From Actinomycetota bacterium (GTDB lineage Bacteria; Actinomycetota; Actinomycetes; Actinomycetales; Microbacteriaceae), in assembly GCA_018268515.1 (NCBI GenBank), contig JAFDWK010000012.1, forward strand, positions 1 to 32,168: 32,168 nt of DNA, read 5' to 3'. Both the position numbers and the translations under genes were made by a program. Shown here one piece after another: positions 23,456-31,479 of this stretch (position 1 is the first letter of the stretch; each line of letters starts with the position of its first letter). The notes below the pieces were generated by a model. That model ran no database searches and was not told the DNA's origin. It worked only from the letters and a program-made list of their open reading frames with translations.

Positions 23456-25422
23456 CGCGGGTCGGGCGCCGCGTCTGCGGCGTCATCGGTGATCGAGACG
23501 CGACCGGCGACGATTCCGGCCGCGAGCAGTTCTGCGTAAGTGTCCAGCGCTTCGATGCGTCGCGCGAGTGCATGCTGCCGTGCGGCGATATCGGCGAGCG
23601 CGGATCCCAGCACCGCGCGCGTGTGCGGGGGCACACGCCGCAGCATCCAGCGCCGCCAGGATCCGGCACCACCGGTCGAACGGGCGATGTCGGCCGCCAC
23701 CAGAGCCGGCACGAGCCCGCCCGGATCGTCGGGGTCGATCCGCAGCACCCGCGCGGGGTAGGCGACGACCTTGGATCCGTCGGGGTCGACCCATGCGCGC
23801 GGTGACGGCGCCGTGCGGAAGACGACGTCACCCGGGAGCGTCAGCTGAGCCGAAGCATGGGCTGCGGCGAAGGCGAACGGGTCGACGCGCTTCGCGCCGA
23901 TCGACACCTCATGGTCGAGGTCATCCGCGTCGACGACGACGAGTCCGCGGTCGCCGAACTCATCCGATGCCAGCCGGACCCCGGCTCGCACGCGCAGGTG
24001 GCGCTCCGCGATGAGCGTCTCGACGGTCGCCGTCGGTACGGTCTGCTCCTCACCCGTCCGCAGCGCATGCGCCGGGGCATCTTCGCCGAGCTCCCCACGG
24101 GACGCGTCGAGGAGCGCCGGCAGATCACCGGAGAAGAAGGGCTCGTCCGCGCGGGCCGACGACGGCGGCACCAGCGGACCACGGGCCGCGATGAGCGAAC
24201 TGGTGCGCACCAGCCGGGTGAAGCGGAACGCATGCGCCCGGACATCTCGCACCCGCCCCATCGCAGCCATGACGTCGCTCACCAGATCCGCGCGCGCGGC
24301 CGACGTGAGCGGCATCCCGGCCAGGTCGGCGACGGCGGTGAAACGTTCCGCCACGGGCAGATCCGCCGCCTCCCTCCCCAGGATCCACATCGCGAGCGCC
24401 TCGCGGGGCGCCGACTGCACCAGACCCTCCGGCAGCTTCACGATCGCGCGCACACGACCCGAACGCAGCACATCCGCACGCCCCCCGGCGTCGGTGGCGG
24501 GCACACCATCGGTGAGGGCCGCCGCAGGCGCGATGACCATCGCCCGGTCACGCTCCCGCATTCCGAGAGAGACCTCGTCGAGCGCACGCAGCATGTCGGC
24601 GACCGACCGGATCCCGGCCGCGGGCAGGCGCACGACGTGCATCTGCGGATCGGCGCCGCCGTGCTCACCGATCCGAAGTGCGATCCCCTCGCTCAGCAGG
24701 CGACGGCGGAGGTCACGCCGTTCCGGAAGCGGTGCGACGCCGAGATCGACGCCCTCACGCACCTGCACCATCCGGACGGCGAGCGCGGGCCCGATCCCCC
24801 CGCTCAGGACGAGCTCGGACTCGTGCTCGCCGGCAAGTGCGTGCGCCATCGCGAGGAACAGATCCTCCGCATCGGCAGTGAACGGCCCCGCCGATCCGTG
24901 CGCGGACCGCATCGCGACATGGCGGCGCTCCAGCAGGCGTGCGGCCCCGAGCGGCGAGTACGCCGCATCGGCGAGCAGGTCGGCCCAGCGCGCCCACGCG
25001 GTGCGGCTCGCCGACAGCTCGGTCAGCAGGCTCGCGTCTTCGGGATCGAAATCACGGGCCCGGCTGCGGAGCTCGTCGAGCGTGACCTCGCCGACGGCCT
25101 CGCCCGACAGAGCGCGCAGCGTGAGCAGCGCGTCGACCACGGCCAGATGTGCCGAGTCGGCGACGTCGAAGTCGGCCGGCGCTGCTGCCGCGGCCGAATC
25201 GGCCACCGCATCGGCGTTGTTGCCGTGGCCGGTGCGCTCGAGCCAGTGCGCGACGTCGATCGCGTCGAACATCGACCGCCCGCTCTTCTCCGCCACGACC
25301 GGCGGGAACGCATCGTCGGATCCCGCGAAGCGCGTGCGCCAGACGGATGCCACGGGGCGCCGCACGTCGGCCAGCCGGGCTACCCCGGCCAGGTCGATGA
25401 GGAGCGGTGCACGCGTGGTCAT
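23452..25422 (-). CDS. HsdM-like protein lacking recognisable methyltransferase motifs
   Basis: A 656-aa protein with the start ATG at 25422 (MTTRAPLLIDLAGVARLADV). The N-terminal 8-35 region looks like a helix-turn-helix of MerR/excisionase style. The middle resembles N6-methylases of the HsdM type (AMVIAPAAALTDG, GRVRAIVKLPEGLVQSAPRE), but I find neither a D/NPPY/F motif nor a G-x-G AdoMet motif; the expected place reads FTADAEDLFLAMAHAL. The C-terminal part (VVVDADDLDHE onward) is a possible specificity-like or structural domain. It overlaps hsdM by ATGA and so heads the operon. It may be a regulatory or DNA-binding accessory to HsdM. A frame running upstream to 25614 crosses the promoter and was rejected. 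Confidence 0.72.
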   Translation of the reverse strand: MTTRAPLLIDLAGVARLADVRRPVASVWRTRFAGSDDAFPPVVAEKSGRSMFDAIDVAHWLERTGHGNNADAVADSAAAAAPADFDVADSAHLAVVDALLTLRALSGEAVGEVTLDELRSRARDFDPEDASLLTELSASRTAWARWADLLADAAYSPLGAARLLERRHVAMRSAHGSAGPFTADAEDLFLAMAHALAGEHESELVLSGGIGPALAVRMVQVREGVDLGVAPLPERRDLRRRLLSEGIALRIGEHGGADPQMHVVRLPAAGIRSVADMLRALDEVSLGMRERDRAMVIAPAAALTDGVPATDAGGRADVLRSGRVRAIVKLPEGLVQSAPREALAMWILGREAADLPVAERFTAVADLAGMPLTSAARADLVSDVMAAMGRVRDVRAHAFRFTRLVRTSSLIAARGPLVPPSSARADEPFFSGDLPALLDASRGELGEDAPAHALRTGEEQTVPTATVETLIAERHLRVRAGVRLASDEFGDRGLVVVDADDLDHEVSIGAKRVDPFAFAAAHASAQLTLPGDVVFRTAPSPRAWVDPDGSKVVAYPARVLRIDPDDPGGLVPALVAADIARSTGGAGSWRRWMLRRVPPHTRAVLGSALADIAARQHALARRIEALDTYAELLAAGIVAGRVSITDDAADAAPDPR

Positions 25423-25426
25423 GCGG

Positions 25427-25454
25427 CCAATGTACCGACATCCTTCGACATTGG
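25427..25454 (-). promoter_or_regulatory. promoter and inverted repeat at the head of the island operon
   Basis: On the minus strand TACATT (25434-25429) lies 6 nt before the ATG at 25422, giving a leaderless start. The same box is the inner part of ACATTGG/CCAATGT, a perfect 7-bp inverted repeat at 25427-25433 and 25448-25454. An operator over the -10 box would allow repression, possibly by the helix-turn-helix domain of the first gene product. Confidence 0.5.
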
Positions 25455-25617
25455 ATGGATTTCGTTGATAACCCCCATTATCGGTGGGTGTGCGAGCCTT
25501 ATCGGTTGTCTGCGCCACGCTCATCTCGGCAGCGTCTGACCGCTGCTGCGACAGGCGGGGATCTGCTGGGGAGTCACCCGCCTGTCGGTTCCCCCACCTC
25601 CCCGAACGGAGCACGAC
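25455..25617 (+). promoter_or_regulatory. leader of the lipoprotein gene with 11-bp hairpin
   Basis: TTATCGG occurs twice, once after 'cccccat' and again 24 nt later (about 25479-25510). CGACAGGCGGG (25549-25559) and CCCGCCTGTCG (25577-25587) are perfect complements with a 17-nt loop, ending 30 nt before the ATG at 25618. The hairpin could be an attenuator or a stabilising 5' structure. No clear -35/-10 pair was seen. Confidence 0.4.
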
Positions 25618-26241
25618 ATGAACAAGTTCCCCATGATCGTCGCGGCGTCTGCCGCGCTCGTCCTCGCACTGACGGCATGTTCAGCGCCCAAGCCCACGGA
25701 TTCGGGCAAGACCCCTGACACCGCGCCGGCGGCCGGCGCTGCTTCGCCGTCGCCCTCCGCGCCCGGAGGCGGTTCCGAATACGGCGCGAGCGAGAAGAGC
25801 TCCCGGGGCAACCTGATCAAGAAGATCGGGCAACTCGCCGGCACGTCGTCGTTGGAGAGTGATGTCACGACCTCGCGATTCGCGGTCACTGACCTCAAGC
25901 TCGACCTCCCGTGCACCAACCAGTACGCGCAGCCCTCCAAGAACGGCCATTTCCTGGGGATCCACGTCAACGTCGAGACGACGCCGGAACTGGCCAAGGA
26001 GCAGTTCCCGTGGCTGATGTTCACGTCGTACGACTGGCAGGCGTACGACGCAGACGGCAAGCGCCTGAACGACCCGCAGGGAAACGGATACTCGTGCCTG
26101 GACTCCAGCGAGGTACTCCCCTCGAAGATCGGACCGGGCGAGAGCGTCTCGGGGTGGATCGTGCTCGACGTGGCGGCTCCGACGGGTGCCGTCGCCTTCA
26201 CGATGGCCGGCAGCTCGACGGGGTGGGAGTGGAGCTACTGA
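25618..26241 (+). CDS. secreted lipoprotein with DUF4352-like domain
   Basis: A 207-aa lipoprotein: signal peptide with lipobox LTAC (Cys21), then a Pro/Ala/Ser/Gly-rich linker to about residue 55. The folded part (FAVTDLKLDLPCTNQYAQPS, GHFLGIHVNVETTPEL, and GPGESVSGWIVLDV) has the strand pattern of the DUF4352/immunoglobulin-like family of exported actinobacterial proteins. Two Cys in the mature domain (about 99 and 161) could form a disulfide. Function is unknown. It is transcribed away from the island and may mark its edge. Confidence 0.8.
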   Translation: MNKFPMIVAASAALVLALTACSAPKPTDSGKTPDTAPAAGAASPSPSAPGGGSEYGASEKSSRGNLIKKIGQLAGTSSLESDVTTSRFAVTDLKLDLPCTNQYAQPSKNGHFLGIHVNVETTPELAKEQFPWLMFTSYDWQAYDADGKRLNDPQGNGYSCLDSSEVLPSKIGPGESVSGWIVLDVAAPTGAVAFTMAGSSTGWEWSY

Positions 26242-26247
26242 CCCGCC

Positions 26248-27387
26248 TCAGCGCACCGGGAGCACGTGCGTCGGGGCGGGGGCCGGGGTGCGATGCCGGA
26301 TCCGGCCCGGGGCGCCGGTGCGCTCGTCGAGGTCGAGCACGCTGATCTCGTCGGAGCGCTGGCCCGCGACGAGCAGCGCGCCGTCGTGCACGAGGTGGTG
26401 GCGCGGCCAGTCCACGCCCGCGTCGGCGAGCGCGAGGGGTTCCACCCGGTCACCGGATCCGCGCACGCGGAGCGCGGCGATCGTGTTGCTGCCGCGCACC
26501 CCGGCGTAGAGGGTCTCGCCGTCGCGCGAGCGGCTGAGCTCGGCCGGATAGTCGTGGCCCGGCGTCGCGATCGCGGAGACCTGCGTGCCGGCGACGAGGC
26601 CCCAGCGCTCGCGCCCATCGGCCTCGGAGCGGGTCGCGGCCAGGGTGAACAGCTCGCACGAGTACTCGGTGACCACGTGCAGGTGCCCGCTGGGGTGCAC
26701 GACCATGTGCCGAGGTCCGGATCCGCGCGGCAGCACCACCTCGTGATCGAGCGTCAGCCCCGACGCCGAAGGGCGCCAGATCCGCACGAGGTCGTAGCCG
26801 AGGTCGGTCGTCGCGATCCGGCCGTCGGGCAGGAACGCCGCGGCGTGCGCGTGCGAGACACGGGGATCCCCGTTCGGATCGAAGCGGTTCGGATCCCCGG
26901 CGTAGGGATCCGCGGCGGCCATCGGATCCGCGCCTTCGTCCGAGGCCGGATCCACGCCATCGCCGAACAGCGCCTCCCGCAGCTCGGCCGCCTTGTCGCG
27001 CGCCTCGGGCACGAGAGCACCGTCGGCGCCGAGCCCGATCCGCACCACCCGGCCGTCGCCGTAGCAGTTCGCCACGAGGAAGCGCCCGTCGGGTGCGACG
27101 GCGAGATGGCACACGTACTGCCCCGCCGCGACCGGCTGCCCGAGCGGGCGCAGCGTGCTCTCGCCCGTGCGCGCGAACGCTGCGACCTCACCGGATCCCT
27201 CGAGCGCCGCGTAGACGACATCGAGCGTCGGATGCTGTGCGAGCCAGGACGGCGACGGCGCAGGCACGACGGCGCCGCGGTAGCCGAGCGTGGTCGGGCC
27301 ATGGCCCTCCGCGACCGCGAGCAGCCCGATCCCGTCGGCTGGTCCCTCCATGTCGGCGCCGTACCCGCCGGTCCAGAATCGCGTCAT
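26248..27387 (-). CDS. lactonase-family beta-propeller protein
   Basis: A 379-aa protein of the YbhE/Pgl lactonase family (seven-bladed beta-propeller). Typical blade segments are PSWLAQHPTLDVVYAALEGS, CHLAVAPDGRFLVANCYGDG, RVSHAHAAAFLPDGR and GSGPRHMVVHPSGHLHVV. Family members hydrolyse 6-phosphogluconolactone or related lactones; the substrate here is not certain. The start at ATG 27387 has a GAGGAGG RBS about 7 nt upstream, so the longer frame to 27459 was rejected. It contains an Asp/Pro/Ala-rich loop (about residues 148-172) rich in GGATCC sites. It converges on the lipoprotein gene with only 6 nt between the stops. Confidence 0.87.
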   Translation of the reverse strand: MTRFWTGGYGADMEGPADGIGLLAVAEGHGPTTLGYRGAVVPAPSPSWLAQHPTLDVVYAALEGSGEVAAFARTGESTLRPLGQPVAAGQYVCHLAVAPDGRFLVANCYGDGRVVRIGLGADGALVPEARDKAAELREALFGDGVDPASDEGADPMAAADPYAGDPNRFDPNGDPRVSHAHAAAFLPDGRIATTDLGYDLVRIWRPSASGLTLDHEVVLPRGSGPRHMVVHPSGHLHVVTEYSCELFTLAATRSEADGRERWGLVAGTQVSAIATPGHDYPAELSRSRDGETLYAGVRGSNTIAALRVRGSGDRVEPLALADAGVDWPRHHLVHDGALLVAGQRSDEISVLDLDERTGAPGRIRHRTPAPAPTHVLPVR

Positions 27388-27446
27388 GCGAGCCTCCTCA
27401 TGTGCAGAGTTGCCTTTCCACGGGCTCGTGCGGCCTCGGTCGGGGA

Positions 27447-27540
27447 GTTCACTTGGCACCTGTGGTCGCTATGAGAAGCGCATTCCGACTACAGGTGCCA
27501 GGTAAACGAGGTGCCAGGTGAACGAGGTGCCAGGTGAACG
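27447..27540. repeat. inverted repeat with three 16-bp tandem repeats
   Basis: A 22-nt arm at 27447-27468 pairs with 27486-27507 at 19 of 22 positions around a 17-nt loop. The right arm runs into three tandem 16-nt units of AGGTGCCAGGTRAACG at 27493-27508, 27509-27524 and 27525-27540; the first differs by one base. It fills the gap between the lactonase start and the purA stop. It could be a repeat family, an operator array, or a terminator for purA. Confidence 0.85.
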
Positions 27541-27582
27541 ACGGGGACGACGTCGCGTGCCCCCGGCGCCGGTCGCATCGCG

Positions 27583-28869
27583 TCAGTCGACGAGGTCGTG
27601 GCGCACGACGACCTGGTCGCGCTCCGGGCCGACGCCGATCACCGAGATGCGGGTGCCGCTCATCTTCTCCAGCGCGAGCACGTAGTCCTGTGCGTTCTTC
27701 GGCAGCTCCTCGAACGTGCGGGCAGAGGAGATGTCCTCCTGCCAGCCCGGGAAGTACTCCAGGATCGGCTTCGCGTGGTGGAAGTCACTCTGGTTCACCG
27801 GCACGTCGTCGAAGCGCACCCCGTCGACGTCGTAGGCGACGCACACCGGGATCTGCTCCAGGCCGTCGAGGATGTCGAGCTTGGTCAGCACGAGGTCGGT
27901 GATGCCGTTCACACGCGTCGCGTAGCGCGTGATCGGGGCGTCGTACCAGCCCACCCGGCGCGGACGCCCGGTGGTGGTGCCGAACTCGAAGCCGCGTGCG
28001 CGCAGCCAGTCGCCCTGCTCGTCGAAGAGCTCGGTGGGGAACGGACCGGATCCGACCCGCGTCGTGTACGCCTTGACGATGCCGACGATGCGGTCCAGGC
28101 GGCCGGGGCCGACGCCGGATCCGGTCGCCGCTCCTCCCGCGGTCGCCGACGACGAGGTCACGAAGGGATAGGTGCCGTGGTCGACGTCGAGCATGGTGGC
28201 CTGCCCACCCTCGAACACCACGACCTCGCCACGGTTCAGCGCGTCGTCGAGCAGGTGGCCGGTGTCGGCGACCATCGGGCGCAGCCGTTCGGCGTAGGAG
28301 AGCAGGTCGTCGACGATCTCGTCGACCGTGATGGCGCGGCGGTTGAAGACCTTGACGAGCAGGTGGTTCTTCTGGTCGAGGGCGCCTTCGACTTTCTGCC
28401 GCAGGATGTTCTCGTCGAAGAGGTCCTGCACGCGGATCCCCACGCGGTTGATCTTGTCGGCGTAGGCCGGGCCGATGCCGCGTCCGGTGGTGCCGATCAT
28501 GCGCTTGCCGAGGAAGCGCTCGGTGACCTTGTCGAGCGTGCGGTGGTACTGCGTGATGATGTGCGCGTTGGCGCTCACCTTGAGGCGCGAGGTGTCGATG
28601 CCGCGGGATCCCAGGGCCTCGAGCTCGTGGAACAGCACCTCGAGGTCGATCACGACGCCGTTGCCGATCACCGGGATCACGCCCGGCGAGAGGATGCCGG
28701 AAGGCAGCAGGTGCAGGGCGTACTTCTCATCGCCGACCACGACCGTGTGGCCGGCGTTGTTGCCGCCGTTGAACTTGACGACCCAGTCGGTGCGCTCGCC
28801 GAGCAGGTCTGTGGCCTTGCCCTTGCCCTCGTCGCCCCACTGGACGCCGACGATCACGATTCCTGGCAT
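27583..28869 (-). CDS. purA: adenylosuccinate synthase (PurA)
   Basis: A 428-aa cytosolic enzyme making adenylosuccinate from IMP, aspartate and GTP, the first committed step to AMP. All landmarks are present: GDEGKGK (about 12-18), NNAGHTV with the catalytic His, [43 protein letters not shown] and [10 protein letters not shown]. The length is normal and no defect is seen. The start ATG has an aaggggga RBS. An upstream leader of about 100 nt carries a -10-like TAGACT at 28985-28980 and a small gccgg/ccggc hairpin. Confidence 0.97.
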   Translation of the reverse strand: MPGIVIVGVQWGDEGKGKATDLLGERTDWVVKFNGGNNAGHTVVVGDEKYALHLLPSGILSPGVIPVIGNGVVIDLEVLFHELEALGSRGIDTSRLKVSANAHIITQYHRTLDKVTERFLGKRMIGTTGRGIGPAYADKINRVGIRVQDLFDENILRQKVEGALDQKNHLLVKVFNRRAITVDEIVDDLLSYAERLRPMVADTGHLLDDALNRGEVVVFEGGQATMLDVDHGTYPFVTSSSATAGGAATGSGVGPGRLDRIVGIVKAYTTRVGSGPFPTELFDEQGDWLRARGFEFGTTTGRPRRVGWYDAPITRYATRVNGITDLVLTKLDILDGLEQIPVCVAYDVDGVRFDDVPVNQSDFHHAKPILEYFPGWQEDISSARTFEELPKNAQDYVLALEKMSGTRISVIGVGPERDQVVVRHDLVD

Positions 28870-29005
28870 GGGTGTTCCCCCTTTTCAGTGGCGTGCGAGC
28901 CCTTGGGGGCGGCCGCATCCGCCGCCGTGCTTTCGCCGGGTTTGCACCGGCTGATGAGCTGGCCCGATCGGGCGGATCCAGTCTATCGGAGGGGGTCCGA
29001 CGCCG

Positions 29006-29242
29006 TTGCGGGCGGGGCCGCGGATGATCTCCGTCAACGCCGTGGCACCGGGCCCGATGGACACGCCCTTCTTCTACGGCCAGGAGACGCCGGAGCGGGT
29101 CGCCTTCCACAAGTCGCAGGCAATGGGCAATCGCCTGACCCTGATCGAGGACATCGCGCCGGTCGTGCTCTTCCTCGCCACCGACGGCGGCTGGCTCACC
29201 GGCCAGGTGCTCTTCCCCAACGGTGGATACACCACCCGCTGA
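29006..29242 (+). pseudogene. C-terminal remnant of a short-chain dehydrogenase/reductase
   Basis: The 78-residue frame, opening with a TTG, corresponds only to the last third of an SDR: ISVNAVAPGPMDTPFFY, then EDIAPVVLFLATDGGWLTGQ and VLFPNGGYTT. The N-terminal Rossmann motif TGxxxGxG and the catalytic Tyr-x-x-x-Lys are missing. The fragment begins abruptly about 20 nt from the purA -10 box, so a deletion removed about 170 codons and brought purA next to it. No RBS was seen. It is followed by the NTF2-like gene, its probable former operon partner. Confidence 0.8.
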
Positions 29243-29269
29243 GCCGCGATCCGGACAAGGAGCATGACC

Positions 29270-29605
29270 ATGACTGAAGAGTTCTCACTCCCCGCGCCTG
29301 TCACGGCCTTCGTCGACGCCGTCAACGGCGCCGACACCGAGGCCTTCGTCGCCCTCTTCGCCGAGGACGGCGTCATCGACGACTGGGGCACGACGTATCC
29401 CGGCCCCGACGGGGTCCGCCGCTGGGCCGGTACGGACGCGATCGGCGCCGGCGCGCACATGAGCGTGCTGACCGCGCACACCGAGGGCGCAGTCACCTCG
29501 ACGACCTTCGACTGGCGCAGCCGCAAGTTCAACGGCGTGTCCGCGGGCATCTTCACGGTGCGCGACGGCCTGCTGACGAGTTTCGTCATCCCCGCGCAGC
29601 ACTGA
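29270..29605 (+). CDS. NTF2-like/SnoaL-type protein
   Basis: A 111-aa cone-shaped alpha+beta protein of the nuclear-transport-factor-2-like superfamily: [20 protein letters not shown], then [20 protein letters not shown] and a C-terminal sheet [15 protein letters not shown]. Related proteins are small hydrolases/isomerases or orphan ligand binders. The ATG at 29270 is chosen because AAGGAG (29257-29262) is 7 nt upstream; the ATG at 29264 would leave 1 nt. It lies 27 nt after the SDR remnant and was presumably cotranscribed with the intact SDR. Confidence 0.82.
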   Translation: MTEEFSLPAPVTAFVDAVNGADTEAFVALFAEDGVIDDWGTTYPGPDGVRRWAGTDAIGAGAHMSVLTAHTEGAVTSTTFDWRSRKFNGVSAGIFTVRDGLLTSFVIPAQH

Positions 29606-29614
29606 GGCCGACCA

Positions 29615-29656
29615 CGCCAGGGCGGTCGCGGCTTCCGAGCCGCGGCCGCCCTGGCG
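29615..29656 (+). terminator. strong 18-bp terminator hairpin after the NTF2-like gene
   Basis: Arms 29615-29632 and 29639-29656 pair at 17 of 18 positions, with a G-T-type mismatch and a 6-nt loop TTCCGA, starting 9 nt after the stop codon. No T-run follows. It is a very stable stem. Confidence 0.75.
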
Positions 29657-30050
29657 TCATGTGCGGGAGTCTGTGTCGCCGGTGGAGCCGGATCTCAGGC
29701 CGGGACGCTCGCGCCGGCGCCGCGGATCCGATCGCCTCTGCGGTGAGCGCTGCGCCGGTGAGCTCGCGGCACGGCGTCCCGCGGCCCCGCGCGTCACCCC
29801 GCAGTATCGACATCTGCGCCGCGTCGACCTCGACGGCACGAGAACGCGCCGAGCGCACGGCCTGTCGACGCATGGATCCCGTGCACTCGGCAGCAACCCG
29901 TACGGCGGGCCGTCCGGCCGTGTGGATCTGGTCCGCGGATGGGCAGTCCTCCCCATCGGATCCGGGTCGCATCGTCAGACTCGGCGGTTACGCTGTCAGG
30001 GTTGCGTGCCACCGGCTCGCGCACATCAGGACCACCGGGGGGAATCGCAC
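29657..30050. other. gap upstream of the MoxR gene, no supported gene
   Basis: About 390 nt without a recognisable gene. The open frames on both strands here are Arg/Ala-rich and lack homology and RBS. TACGCT at 29989-29994 could be a -10 box for moxR with a poor -35 (gtcgca). A purine-rich ggggggaa at about 30037-30044 is the RBS for the GTG at 30051. Confidence 0.4.
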
Positions 30051-31292
<1,242 letters not shown>

Positions 31293-31318
31293 CCATGACC
31301 CCGTTCGTCCGTGCCACC

Positions 31319-31351
31319 CGCCTGGGAGATGGATCTTGCATCTCCCAGGCG
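31319..31351. terminator. perfect 13-bp hairpin between MoxR and DUF58 genes
   Basis: CGCCTGGGAGATG (31319-31331) and CATCTCCCAGGCG (31339-31351) are perfect complements around GATCTTG. It starts 26 nt after the moxR stop. It could terminate or attenuate transcription into the DUF58 gene. The right arm is part of the longer repeat unit at 31328-31446. Confidence 0.6.
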
Positions 31352-31446
31352 CTTCGCAGCGGCGTTTTCCATCTCCTCCGAGTTCGCCGCCGCGCTCGGG
31401 GATGGGTTTCGCACCTCCACGGCGCGGGGCAGCAGCGTTATCCATC
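31328..31446 (+). repeat. 73-bp-period direct repeat in the MoxR-DUF58 spacer
   Basis: A unit from GATGG to CCATC (31328-31373) recurs at 31401-31446 with about three quarters of positions identical. Shared blocks include 'ctcc..ggcg', 'gcagc.gcgtt' and 'tccatc'. Each unit is itself bounded by GATGG...CCATC, so it can close as a loop. It fills most of the 187-nt spacer in what is normally a tightly packed operon. Confidence 0.6.
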
Positions 31447-31479
31447 CCTGAGCGGATCCGCGACGCGGGCGGGGGTGAC

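Noticed and set aside
21626-23539. 637-codon plus-strand frame opposite hsdM
   Set aside because: hsdM motifs (DPACGSGG, NPPF) are certain on the minus strand; the plus frame is a shadow.
23857-25539. 560-codon plus-strand frame opposite the HsdM-like gene
   Set aside because: No domain, Arg/His-rich composition, no RBS; the opposite frame has methylase-like segments and good operon overlap.
26281-27100. Opposite-strand frame across the lactonase gene
   Set aside because: The beta-propeller pattern on the minus strand is clear and the plus frame has no domain.
28870-28980. purA leader as a cobalamin riboswitch, because of 'ccggtgcaaacccggc'
   Set aside because: Only one short conserved-looking piece is present; the other core boxes are not seen, and purA is not a typical B12-regulated gene.
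27598-29277. 559-codon plus-strand frame opposite purA
   Set aside because: purA on the minus strand is unambiguous.
29657-30050. Small Arg/Ala-rich frames on both strands upstream of moxR
   Set aside because: No RBS, no homology, and the composition is that of random GC-rich sequence.
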